Shown: positions 11,601-26,900 of the stretch, piece by piece
Numbering within the stretch: position 1 is the first letter of the stretch
Layout: the number at the start of each line of letters is the position of its first letter
Source: Fomitopsis serialis
Lineage: Eukaryota; Basidiomycota; Agaricomycetes; Polyporales; Fomitopsidaceae
DNA length: 64,000 nucleotides
Direction of reading: 5' to 3'
Assembly: GCF_022376445.1 (NCBI RefSeq)
Contig: NW_025954980.1
Span: 421,093 to 485,092 of the forward strand
The notes under the pieces: generated by a model
Database searches by the model: none
Seen by the model: only the letters and a program-made list of their open reading frames with translations
Told to the model about the DNA's origin: nothing
Position numbers and translations under genes: made by a program

Positions 11601-13490
11601 ATGGCCTGTAGAGAATTATTGATGCCAAACCTTTCCAGACCGTCCGTAATCGTGAGCTTGCCAGGATGGCCTTTCCAGAGGGATCGATTCCGAAGTATGG
11701 GCCTGCGATCATGGTGCCGGACCTCTGTGGAAAGTGGCTGGTGCGTCGTATCATGCCTGATATATCTTTTGTTGTCGAACGGTGCCATTTAGGTACTGGA
11801 ATCACTGCTACATGACTGGCATCGAGACCCTACAAACAAGGTTCTCATATTCACGAAGTCGGTGAAACTACTGGGCATCCTCGAGTATAATCTACAGTGC
11901 CAAGGTAGTGTCTTGACCTTGTATGAGTATCCTCTGTGGATTGACTTGCTCTCAAGGCTTGGGCTTCGTCAAGCTTGAAGGGTCTACTAGACCTCAAGAT
12001 CGTAAGTCAAGGCATACTATGCGAGACAACAAACTGACTTTTTTTGTAGGCATGCCCCTCATTGACAGGTTCCACGAAGACCCAGACATCTTTGTATTCT
12101 TGATCTCTACACTTGCCGGTGGGACGGGTCTTAACCTGACAGGAGCAAACAAAGTGGTGATATTCGGTACGACCGGAACACTCTGAAGTCACTCGATGTA
12201 GACTGACATTACAAACAGATCCCAATTGGAGTGAGTGGGATTGCAACCACAACGGGAAGCCGTCGTCTAATGTCATGTCACGTAGATCCCGCCCACGATC
12301 TACAAGCCATAGATCGCGCCTATCGATTCGGTCAGACCCGCGACGTGGAGGTCTTCCGTCTGCTAGGTGCAGGGTCCATTGAGGAACTGATCTACGCGCG
12401 GCAAGTGTACAAGCAGCAGCAGATGCAAGTCGGCTACAACGCAAGTTTCCAGACCAGGTGAGCACGCGACCCATGGATGCTGAGAATGTGTACGAGCGCC
12501 ATTAGGTATTTCGAGGGTGTCCAAGGCGACAAGGACAAGCAAGGCGAACTGTTCGGCATCAAGAACATTTTCACTTTGCACGAGAACAGCTTGGCCACTA
12601 AGAAGGCTGTACGTGGTGTCACTTATGAACGAGTAAATGGCTGATTGTATCCTAGATCGAGAAAGCCGTGATCTCTGACTTCAACTGGGCCCTGGCAAAC
12701 GTCGACGCTAAGAAGCGGAGATCCAGCGCCGATTCCGACGTCGAAACGGATAGCCCCAACAAAGGATGATGTACGCTCCAATGTCGTGATTCTCTAATCC
12801 GAGCTTGACTTCGTGTACAGGGACAGGACACACGCGGACTCGATCCTTGCTGTTCGATGATCGTTAGTAAACATCGAAGTATGCTGTAAATGGCGGCTGA
12901 CGTTGAGTATGTGTACAGGGCCCGTTCAAGTCGAACCAAAAGACGACAGGATACAAGGATTCTCAACAACGTGGGCGTGGTGTATACTCATCGCAACGAG
13001 GATCTCATCGCCGAGAGCGCCATTGAAGGTCAACGGCATAAGAATGCGGTCGAGGTGCGTCTAGTGCTTCCCGCATGTGTATGTCACCAAGCGAGAAAGC
13101 AGGAGAAAAAGAAAGCGAGAAGGCGAAGGCTAAGAACGGAACTGATGCGAAGACGGGCAGCACCCCGGGAGTGGTCTGGCCTCCCGTCCGAAGTCACCAC
13201 AGGCGGAAGATGACGCCTGAAGAGCGGTAAGTTACCGCTGCAGCATGGTAGCGATTTCTGTTGACCATCGTCTCAGGATGAGAGCTCGACAAGCCTCGAT
13301 GATCGAAATGGGACATATACAAGTGCGGAGCAGCTCACAGCGTTCCTAATGCAATTGTGCGTGCTCGTCCACCTGCGCTAACATAGGCAACTGACAATGG
13401 TATCGTAGCAACAAGTGGTCTGTACAGCGCCAGAACGAATTCCTCGCGGATCTCGACCGACATCATGCACAAGCAGGAAGAAAGCTCTGA
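8670..13490 (+). CDS. SNF2-family ATPase, ERCC6L2 (HEBO) like
   Basis: Nuclear DNA-dependent ATPase of the Rad26/ERCC6-like 2 group, linked in other organisms to DNA repair. The N-terminal third is acidic with Glu/Asp/Ser clusters and basic patches. The helicase core starts with [15 protein letters not shown], then GDDMGLGKT (Walker A), DEVH (motif II), LTGT and the C-terminal helicase block with AGGTGLNL and RAYRFGQ. The segment after ARQVYKQQ, with [18 protein letters not shown], is characteristic of ERCC6L2. There are many short introns; one exon in the Walker A codon run seems to be a single nucleotide. The 5' exon joins (8670-9212) are uncertain. A stop near 12770 and a frame change near 13320 separate a HEBO-like tail ([15 protein letters not shown]) from the core; both may be sequence errors. 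Convergent with the MT-A70 gene. Confidence 0.85.
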
Positions 13491-13634
13491 TACGACTTTC
13501 CTCTGCTGCGCGCTTGCCTTGCGGCACCTAATGTCTTATACCCTTGTCCATATCATACCCAACATGTAGATGTGTATACCGTACGATAGCTAATGTACAA
13601 CAGATGTCCCTCCGGAGTCGTCCAACCAGGACCA

Positions 13635-15679
13635 TCAATACGGACCGTCAAATCCACCTCCACCCCACTGCCCCATGCCCATACCCATATTCGGGTTCAT
13701 GCCGGGGTTCATCATCCCGCCGCGCATAGGTACGTTGCCCGCCATACCATTCATGCCCATCATAGGCTCGCCCATCCCGGGGTTCCACATGCCGCCGGGC
13801 CCACCGACGAACTGCTCCTCCGACGCTCCCATCCACGGCATGCCCCCCTGCATCTGTCCGCCGTCGAACCTGCCGAAGCCCTGGCCCGCGCCCTGGGGAA
13901 GCCCATACCCTGCTGGCCCATGCCCATCGGCCCGACGCCCATGCCGTTCATGTTGCCGCCCATGTTGTTCATCCCGCCCATGCCGTTCATCGGCGCGCCG
14001 CCCATGTTGTTCACGGGCATGCCGCCGCCAGGCATATTCATCCCGCCCATGTTCATGTTCATGTCCATGTCCCAGCCCATCATGCCCATATTACCTGGGG
14101 GCGGCATGCCGTTCATCCCCATGACGGGCTGCATCATCATGCGGTTTTGGTTGTTGAAGTTGCCGCGGTTCGGCGCGCCCCCGCCAGGCATGGACATGGC
14201 TATTGGTGGGTTGTTCATCATTGGCGGGGCGGAGGAGGCGCCTGAGCCCATGCCGGTGTTGGCGTTGGACGATCCTCCGCGGACCGGAGATTTGGGACGC
14301 AGCGCGTCGATTTCTATGGACCATGTATGAGCAATCGAGGCAATTCTGCTGGACGTGCAGCGCACCAGACGTCATTGGCACGACGGCCTTTCCGGCGTTC
14401 GACAACTCCTTGACCTTGTTCTCCCATACTTCTCGGTCCCACGGGTTGCAGTCTCTTGACCCTCATTATTGCTATCTGCGTCATGGCCATGCCGTCCTCG
14501 ATCCGCTCCTCCTCGCCTTCCGCGAGCGCTGTGACCCAGCCGCGCCGGAGTGTGCGCGCACGCCCGAACATCTCCAGCCTCCGCAGCCCGAGACAAAAGT
14601 TCTCGACAAGCGTGTACATCTCTGGTGGCTTGAGCGTCGGATCTGACGCGTCTCCTTCCCAGATCATACGTCCGTGTCTAGACACGGAGTTATTCAGCAG
14701 TTATACGCGCGAAGCAGCGGCGTACGCACCCACGTTGCAGTGGACGAACCAGCTGTCTGTCGATCGTCTGACTGTGCCCCGGATGCCCATTAGGCAATGC
14801 TGCTTGGTTCGTGTCAAGAGCGACGTAGTCGGTGGGTCTGTCTAAGAGACTGTGAGCGATGTTCAGGAAGTGCTGTCGCGGACGACGTACCCCAGGTCCC
14901 CGATTACTCGTCTTATTCGTCTTCACCCAGACGATGTCCTCGCACCGACGGAAGCCCCACTTCGCCATCACCTCCCGCCCACGTTCGAGCCCTTCGCCGG
15001 AGCCGCTGCCCACCCACATCAGCACGAAGGACGGGTCCGCGGCGAGCGCAGGGATCGGAAGCTCTTGTAGGTCGTCCCATGTGAACGAGGATGAGAATGG
15101 TGGGTCTATGAGAATGACGTCGAACTTCGCGGGATGCAGGTGGATAGTTGAGAGTAGGGAGGTAGACGGGGGGAAGAGAATGCGCTGCGACTGAAGCCTT
15201 CTTTAGCGCGAGCAGCCGCTGTTGCTTGGGGTACCTGTTCGATGAACGGGCTTAGCTATGGGTGCACAAGGAGTAGACCACTCACTCCTCGAAGCGATGC
15301 TCCGGGTCGGCACCTAACACCCAATCCTGAGGCCACTCTCCGCCATCTACGTATCGCTGCGAGTAGTCATTCCGGATAGTCTCCTCCTCCGGAACGTAAT
15401 TTTGGTAACGTGCGGCACGCGCCTTCTTCGCCGGTGGTAGATCCTGACGAATGAGACGAGGTTTCGGGGGAAGTTGAGGGGAAGAAGGCGGTGATAACGG
15501 CGGTGAAGGTGGAGGCGAAGGATCAATGGTGATTTAAGAATGTCAAAGGGCGGCGAAGATAGAGCTCTGAGCTGGCGACGATGGTGTTTCTGCGTCGCGC
15601 GTATACGAGAGACCAAGGCAGAATGAGCAGCTAGGAGTTCATTTGCCGACGCAAGGCATTCGCAAGTAGCACTATTCAT
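13635..15679 (-). CDS. MT-A70 family protein, METTL14/Kar4 type
   Basis: Likely the non-catalytic or scaffold-type subunit of an mRNA N6-adenosine methylation complex in the nucleus. The order of blocks matches METTL14: [82 protein letters not shown] and [15 protein letters not shown]. Where METTL3 has DPPW and metazoan METTL14 has EPPL, this protein has DPPF. The C-terminal part of about 170 residues is rich in Met, Gly, Asn and Pro (13635-14270) and ends GGGGFDGPY. At least three single-base gaps (near 15140, 14680 and 13890) break the frame. The N-terminal exons above 15450 are not resolved; 15679 is the first plausible ATG. Confidence 0.8.
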
Positions 15680-16474
15680 CGCGGCACGATGTGACTATGC
15701 AAGTTAGCAAGTAAAAGGTTCATGAGTTGCTGCAGTATGGGCATATATGAACGCCTTTACTTACACAACAGTCAGACGCCAGAATGGTCCGTACAAAGGC
15801 TACCTATGAACCGATATGGTAGTGCGTTGCTTTGAAGTAAGTAGAGGATGATTAGATGCTAAGCAGAGATCGCCGCGCAATTGTAGAGAGCCGGAGAGTC
15901 AAGCTCTTCAGTGGGAGGGATTGTTGTCGCGAGTCGCCGAGTGCGGGGCGCGGCCCTACGGATTGCCCCAAACCGAAATCCGGGACCTGTGACGTGAAGA
16001 GACCTCGAGCAATGCAAGTAACGGGTAAGCTGCTAGGGTGGAATGTTCCCAACTGCGGTAGCTTCGTATCTGTGCCAGTACTTAGTGCCAGGAACGCGTC
16101 GAGCGAATTGTATATGGATGTATACCTGTATTATTTTGGCGATATGTGCGGTGAAAGGGAAAGGGGGGTGGTAGAACCGCACAATTCGAGGCTCTCTCGA
16201 AAGCTCAAAGACAACTTTAGGGGTGCGCGAAGAGAGAGGCGTTGCGCGCCTAACGCCGTTTAGCATGAAGGTGACCAGTCGATCGACATGTATCGAACAT
16301 CGTGGCCTCCTTCATTTCCTTCCTCGTTGACTCAGTGAACTGTCTAAGTCTTTCACGAAAAGAGTCCTTTGAGTCGCACACAACGTTGGGGACGCGTAGA
16401 CCGAATGTATAATATTATTTTGCCTCCAAACAGAATAAATGAAGAATACTAGCTCGTGACTACGTAACAAGCCA
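15680..16474. other. Intergenic, upstream of the MT-A70 gene and downstream of BiP
   Basis: No supported gene. A 135-codon open frame at 15856-16263 shows no recognisable domain and no splice context. Confidence 0.45.
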
Positions 16475-19187
<2,713 letters not shown>

Positions 19188-19230
19188 GATGGAGGAAGTG
19201 TTGTAAGTTGTGCGCGCCGTGGACGACGCG

Positions 19231-19278
19231 CTCTTATACGCGGCTGCCTCGACGCGCCACGTCAACATTCTCGAAATG
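19231..19278 (-). promoter_or_regulatory. BiP promoter: HSE, UPRE-like site and TATA box
   Basis: Read on the minus strand toward the BiP ATG (19187), the order is: a heat-shock-like array with TTCGAGAA (19275-19268) and an imperfect third unit, then TGACGTGG (19264-19257), the ACGTG-core site recognised by Hac1/XBP1-type bZIP factors, then TATAAGAG (19238-19231). The TATA box is about 44 nt above the start codon, so the 5' UTR must be very short. Binding is inferred from motifs only. Confidence 0.55.
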
Positions 19279-20924
19279 TGGGACCCCGGACACTCATACA
19301 CGCCTGACTTATCGTCCATACGGCTTTCGCGTTCAAACCCATAGTTATGTAACGACTTCTCTTGTATGCTTGTTTCAGTAGATCTAATCGGTCGATCATT
19401 GTACTACAACGCATTACTTGTCCCCATATAAGAATTTGTAGCAACATTACACACACAGTTGTTTCCTTCCAGAGGTCTCCTACTCCCGACCACGCCGCCA
19501 TCTGTTCTTCTCTGACCACAACGCTTGAAGCTGTGCTCTCCGCTGAATATTGCTGTGGTGCCACGTCTGGTTGACACGTATCCGCTGAACTGCTGTGCGA
19601 CAAGAGATCGGACTTTATGGGCTTGACTGAGACACTGACGCACACGTCGAAGTTTCGTGAAATCCGACAGACAATTCGATGCATCCACGTCATACCAGAC
19701 TGCAAGGAACTGCTATCCTTCGTTGGGCTCATGTCTAATGTACACCGTTTTACAGCACAGCTACAAGGCAGAGTGGGGATCGAGAAGTGTAGCACGTTGA
19801 CAGGTGAATGCTATATTAAGATACCGTAACAGCAGTCGCAGTCCAAGAGGAGTATAAGGGAGTAGACGAAACAGCATTAAGGAAACGTAACTTATGCAGT
19901 ACTGCAGTGGTGTCTACCGCGCAGAAGCCTCGTCGGCGTCATAAGGCAAGCAGGGATGGGATCATTGTGGTGGAGCTAGGAAGAGAGGTCTCGGTGGTAC
20001 TGGGGAAGGGGTGTCGATGCTATCTGCTCGTCTTCAGAACCCGGCGGGACGACAAGACCAATCTGAACGCATCTTGCCATTGAGGTAGAAGCGGAAGAGT
20101 CGCTTCTCACGTATGAACCCGAGGGATTCATACAAGAGAGCGCGGCGGAGTTGTCGTACTCTGTCTCGAGAACAACCTGACGAGTGAACGGTGATGAGCA
20201 AAAGAGGCAGACTGGACACGCATACACCCACCTCTTCGACCCCTTGGAGTTTCATGATAGCGAGCGAGCGGCGAACAAGTGTACTGGCTGATAGGAGTGC
20301 CACTGTCAGCGAGAGAGCACTTTCAGGCTGGACGAGCTCAAGGGTACGCACCGATACCTCGTTTTCGCCAGTCTCGATGCACACTCAGCATGGCAATGTA
20401 CCCTCTGTTCCTTGCTTCCCTGTGCATACTCTGCTTGCACACAATGACACCTACTGGGTCGGAGTTCTCGTCGGGATATGCCTGTACAGCCGTCTCACCA
20501 CACTGTCTCACACATCGGGTCGACTGAGCTGCTCACTAGGAAGGATAGTTGGGGCCTAACATCGTTCAATATCTCCGTATGATGATTGCAAGGTATGAAC
20601 GAGACTCACCACTGTCGCAAAAAGTACCGATAGGTGTATATGACATACGGCTCGCTCAGTTCATGCTGGACGAGAGACATGATGTGAGGCAAATCGGACT
20701 CGCCCGTATATTGCCGGTACACAATAGGGCTAGCACTCATTCTGGTCGTCAAAGGAGAGAAGAAAGAGGCTTAGAACAACGAGCGGGACGGTGTTAGACT
20801 CGTGGGCGAGAAGAAGGACCAAGCGCTCAGACACGCTCAAGCGCGTCCGACGCGTCGAACGCCCGCAGAGCGTGTTCGACCGCCACCACCACCTTCGCCG
20901 CGGTCCACGGCGACTACCTACTCA
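19279..20924. other. Intergenic between BiP and Nup192
   Basis: No supported gene over about 1.65 kb. Short open frames on both strands lack recognisable domains. Near the Nup192 start, the 10-nt palindrome CGACGCGTCG (20848-20857) contains an MCB core (ACGCGT, 20850-20855), about 70 nt upstream of the ATG at 20925. Confidence 0.45.
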
Positions 20925-23900
20925 ATGTCTTCTCTGGCTTCCGTGACGCAGCTGCGGACGTTGCTTTTGTCCGCACTCAGCCCGCGTGGGCTCCAAAATG
21001 GCGAGCAGGAGTTCTTCGAAGAGCTCATGGCCCATAAGCCGCTTTTGACGAACCTTTACGACGTCGGTCCACGAAACGCGCAAGAACAACGAGATTGGAA
21101 TAGGTGCGTGCATATTGTCTGATCCAGAAAAGACGTAGCTGGTCTAAAATCATATTCAGGCAAGATCACAGTCAATGGCAGACCGCACGCTGTGAACCCC
21201 GACTTTGCTCGACAAACTCTCTTCATTTCCCAAGAACTCGACGTGTCCGAGCGACACGCGGCGAACCTCCTACAACATGTCATGTCCGTGAATCCCAACG
21301 TCCCCATGGAGCGCTGCATCGAGGCCACCATTCTTGAGTTCCACACACGGCGCCGCCACCTTGCCGACTGCCTGCAGTACATCCTCGAGGCGGCGCAGTT
21401 GGGTGAGGCAGGGGATGTCCGCAGTTGTATGTGCGGTTAGAGACCTTTGTGCGCCAACAATTGCTTCCCCCGACGAAGGGAGCTCGGAGCGGCTTGTCAT
21501 TGGCGTTCAAGATTTTCCAGGAGATGCATAACTTGAGCAACGTGCTTGCGAAGGTGCAGGTAGCGAGACAGAACGCGAGGAGTGATACGGTTGCACCTAC
21601 ACAAGGTGAGTACGTTTGTTTTGGAATTTAGTACTTCTAGGCCGTGAGGTACGCGGGGCTTCATCGAAGTGGCGCGTCGGCAATGTTTCGACGCATGCTT
21701 CGTCTGAGCCCTTTGGCTAGGTGCACATAGCTAATTTCCACACGAGCATCATGTTTTCTCTTTGAATCGACATATATGTAAGATAGTAGCTGACGACTTG
21801 CGAACCTAACAGGTGCCCAAGCATCGCTGGGTGCGGATATTCTCACTGCGCGGTGCGATTCGCTCAAATACGAGCGGCGGACCCTTGCGATGGCGTTGTA
21901 CTTCCTCGGCCGAATGGGTTTTCTAGCCCCCAACGAGGTGTCAAAGCTCATCGACTGGCTGGACGCGAACCCTCAACACCCCATGACGTTCTACATCCTT
22001 CCTACCATCCTCGCAGTCTTTGACATTGTGCGGCCCGATTCAAATGCTGGTCTGGCGCGCAAGCAATACGTTTCTGACAAAGGCCTCATGAACTACATGA
22101 GGAAAAAGCTTGACATCGGCACTGAGTGGAAGGAACCCGGTCTCAAGGCCACCATGCTGCTGAAGTGGACCCTTTTCCTCGCTGAGACGCGACAACGGAA
22201 CCCGCCGCTGGAGAACGCGGAAGGATTCAAGACAGAGGAGCTCGAGACACAGATCTGGAACGCAGTGCAGGGCGACTGCTTCACTTACCTCTTGCGTATG
22301 ATTGCACGACTTCAGAAGAAACACGCTGCTTACCCACCCACCTCCTTCGCGTCAAACCTCCTTGCGCAAACCGAGCAGGACCCATCGTCAGAACTCCCAG
22401 CAGAGGAGTTCAAGCCTGCCATTCTAGAGGCATGCGAGCTCCTCATCCGCTCAATGATTGGCCAAGCCTCGTCCGAGCTGCGCAAGATCAAGCAGCGACA
22501 GGAGGATCTACTTCTCGCTGGCGCTCGTTCTGGTCAGACGAGGGCCTTTCGCTCGTCGCATGCCCAACCATCAGCCCGCTTCGCACCTGGCAGCTCGGAG
22601 GCAGACAAGCCCGGCGCACCTCCTCGCAACGACATGGCCGTGCTATTTTCACTGACCGGTCTTCTGTACTCGACGCTACCTCCGGAGCGCGCGCTGCATT
22701 TCTGGGGAGGCGGTTCCATCCCCGACGGCAGGCGATCAACGTACGCTGAAACTATGGAGGCAAGTTCGGGAAAGCTGCCTGCGTTCCTCAATTGGGCTGT
22801 TTGGTCAACCCAGCCACGCGATGTGGACATGCTCATGGCGTTGTATGACATGCTCAGTGGTCTCGCGACAGGGCAGCAGTGCAGCGAGCTCGCGTATAAC
22901 TTCCTGGCGCGTGGTGGAGGAGACGCCGTCCCAGGGGGCGCACCGGCCTCGTCCTCCAGTGCGCATCTCGCCGGTGGCCCCGCCGTCTCGTGGAGCGCCA
23001 TCTTTGGCCTTCTTGATTCGTGGGTCACGGCTGGGTCTGCGCCGCGCAACAACCAAGCTCCTCCGCAGATGACCGGAATACAGTCCGGCTTCGGTGCCGC
23101 GCAGCAATGGCAAGCTCCTCAGCCACCACAACCGCCACCACAACTCGCGTTCACTCAGCAGGACGTCTTGCTTGCACAAGCATTCCTTCGCTTATTGGCA
23201 ACTGTCGCCACACATTCGGTAGCGGTCAGAGTCACAATCAGCGGCCACGCCCGCTTCCGTGCTATCCCCACCCTTGTATCCCTTGTCCCGCTTGGTATCC
23301 CTCTCGAACTCAAGGGCTCGATTTTTGAGACGTTGGCAGCGTTCTGCGAGCCGGGCGCGGGCAGTGCCGGCGTGGAGATCTGTCGATCGGTGTGGGTACT
23401 CATGGAGCGTATGGAAGTCATCAACGTGCGCGTTAATACCGGGTTCGGAGGTTCACTTTCTACAGTCAAGGGCGTGGAAGTGGAATTGGAGGAAGTCGAA
23501 GCGGTCTACAAGATGTACCCTGCGACGATTCCCTTCCTGAAGCTCCTCAGCACCCTTATACACACCCCGAAGAGCATTCCGCTTAGGGACCGCGTTGCGG
23601 ACGCAGAGCCAATCAACACAATCCCCGAGAACTTCGGACAACCGTATAGGCAGCCCGGTATTGGCCCGTTCTCATCATTCGTAATCGACAACGTCTTCTC
23701 GAGGATCAATGCTCGGGAATACCTGCGTCATGCAGACAGGTGGCGGACGAACGATCTCTGCCTGTGCTTCATCGAACGCTGCTTGGCTAGCTATGACCTC
23801 GAATCCCTTGTGACGAGCACAGATGAGCTGCAGCCGAAAGGTGACGATCTCCTGCAGCTCGCTGTCCACCCTGGCTTCGACATCATGAAGCGGCTGCTCA

Positions 23901-26900
23901 CTGCATCCACTCTGCAGACTAATATGCTGTCTTACCTCGTGGACGGTTTGGACGGCCTTGATCGAGGATTCGCCGAAGAGGAATACTTCTTTAGGACGAC
24001 CATCGTCCGTGTCTTGCGTATCATTCACCGCGTCCTCGACATTCAAGACGTTTTCCTGGATGTCTTCCTCCCGTTACTCGCAGAGCTCAACGATCCGGAC
24101 ATAGGGGATGTGCCACACGCTTCGTACTTCACGCGGTTCGATCAGGTCCTGTCTTACTCCCCCGAACACGTCCCGGCGGTCGCGGCGTACGTGGCCTACC
24201 CAGCCTACCCCGAACTTGTGCTTCTCAGTGTGAAGATCCTCACGGCGTTGGCAGCCTCTTCGTCCTTTACGCAACTTGCACTACTTATCGAGAGAAGCGC
24301 AGAGTCTGACCGGATTCTCGATGGCTACGTATCCATCATGGACTGCAACGTGTTGGAAGACGTGGATGCTGCAGAGACCTTTGTGGAGCAGAGTACAGGT
24401 GCAGGCGCTCACACTGTTGATGAACCATCCGATGCACTACTGCAGGCTATTCGACTCGCCACGTTGGACTTCTTCATCCACAACACACATCAGAACAGGC
24501 CATATCCGAACATTGCACACTGGCTGCTTTTCGGTGGTTCCGCCGCCAACAATCAGATCCAGGACCCACACGCACTTGGTGCTCGGCGATCTTGCATCCA
24601 TTCGATTCTCGACCTTCTCAACTCCGGCGTGCCTAGAATGAAAGGGAAGGGACGCGAGCGCAGGCAACCTGCATCTGGTGACGCGCTGTTCGCCGTACTT
24701 CCTGCCCTAGCGGAACGATGCTATCACGTCATGTACGAGCTATGTAAACATCCCCGGACTTCGGACTCAACGATGCGGTACTGCGGACGCGGGAAGATTT
24801 TTTCGCGCGGCATCTTGCTGCGATTCCGTTCAAGGCTCCGGGCGCCGAGCGAGAACCATGTATCGAGGTCGTGTATAACGATGGTTCGCGCGTCGTCACT
24901 ACTGTCCCAAACATTGCCGCATTCTTGAAGCTTCGTTCCTGGATAATGGACCTCATCGCTCTCGAGCTCCATGTCCTCGTCAACAAGGGTCACCACAAAA
25001 CCGTCGCGGAACTCTTAGAGCTTCTCTTCGGCAACGAGGGCGGATACGTGGAGGTCGGTGCTGAGGGTTGGGGGGGCGATATTTACAGGCCATTTCACGA
25101 AGTAGGGCAGTCCCATCTGCGCATGGTCGAGTTCCTCCAGTCCCTGGACTTCGACTGGTCCGATGGTTTAACGGTTCAGCCTATGGAGCTCCAATTCTTG
25201 AGCCAGCTGAACCTTCAGAGCTGTGTCCGCGTCAACGAAGACGGCTGTGAGATCGTTGACCGGACCGCTTTGCTGTCGTTGTTGGCATCAGCGCGCAAGG
25301 TCCTTCATACGCAGAGTCAAATCGTCACGCCTACACATCTTCAGCAGCTGACGGCCGAGATCAACTATGTCCTGCAGAGCTGTGCCATCGAGAACCATCG
25401 ACGGGAGGTCCGCTTCGCAGCTGCCAATGCTTACGAGGCTTGGAGACGACTCCTCGATATGACCCTCATGAAGTGTTTCAACCGATTGCCTTACGACCGT
25501 CGAGAGGACATGCTCTTCGATCTCCTCCACGTAATGCCGTTGATCATGCGATCTGCGAACACTCAGGAGTCGACTGCCATCTTGCTGGCCGAAGCAATGC
25601 TCTCGACTATAACGAAACTGCGCGAAGATCGACACCATCAAATCCTGTTACGTTCTGCTGGTGGCGATGTCGAAGCTGGCTCGTTACCTGCTGAGCGATT
25701 ACATGCACTTCTTCGCAGTATTCTGGAGTGCATAGTGGATAATAGTCGCGTGGAGCTCGTTCGTGGAAACCTCTACGCATCCCTCGTCAACTATTTACAC
25801 TTGGTGATGTCGTCGAACAATGGACAAGACTTGGATGCATCCGGCCTGGATTCCTCCTTGACGTCGTCGTTAAGCCCAGACAGCCTGTCTGCAGCCGACG
25901 GCCTGGCGGTTGGCTTCCCGCGCTCCCCTGCAGGAGCGACTCACATCAGCGGTACATTATCGATTCTGAAGAGCGTCATGGAGCGTCTGGTCATCATTGT
26001 ATCTCGAGACGCGATCGATGGGACAGAAGTTTGGAAGACTGTGGCTTTCATGCTCCTCGACTCCTTGGTGCGACTGGCCCGCTGGGAGAAGCACACGCCA
26101 ACTGTGCTTCAAGCTCTTGCGCGTCATGGCTTCCTTGCCGGATTTGTTAGTGGTTTGAAGGAGTCGGACTCGCGACTTCAAGCTGTCTTGAAACCCGATC
26201 CAGGTTCGTGCTGCTTAATGCGGGCCTTCCACAAGGTTTAGAGCTCACAATCGCCTTCAGATGACCTGAATTCGTTATATGTCTACGAAGCAAAGATGTC
26301 TCTGCTCATTCGCATGTCGCAAAGTCGTCAAGGGGCGGAGCGACTGCTGGAGTCCAGAACAATCCCAGTACTGGCTGACTGTGAATACCTCGATGCGAGA
26401 CCTGAGGCTGATCAGGCATTCATGGGTAAGTCTTGGCGAACCACCTGTAGGACGATCTGCTACTAATGGTATCGGCAGATCACGACTCGTTCTTGCCCTC
26501 TGCGGTCCAGAGGTACCATCAACTGTTCTTGCCAGCTCTACAGCTTGTCAGTGGTATATTGGTCACTCTGGGCCACCGGCACACGACAGCAGTCAACCAC
26601 GTGCGTCCTTTCTCTCCCGTACCCTGCTCTGCTCATTGAGTACGTTCGCTGCACAGGCTCTGCAATTCCTCTCAAGCCACAGAGACACTCTGATCATCCT
26701 CCTCAAAAACGAGGTCGACGAACTGTCCCTGGCAGTGATCGAGGAGATGCGTCTCATTGTCTCATTATGTGCCAATGTCCTCCATCTAGTTCCCAAGACA
26801 GAATTGGTAAATCGTATGCTAAGCCTCAGGTCTTCTACATGCTCACTCTCCACAGCTTTCCAGCTCGGGCTTTGGGGGTATCCATGCTGCGATTTCCGGC

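Noticed and set aside
13593..14330. 245-codon plus-strand frame rich in Pro and Met
   Set aside because: It is the antisense shadow of the Met/Gly/Asn-rich tail of the MT-A70 gene on the minus strand.
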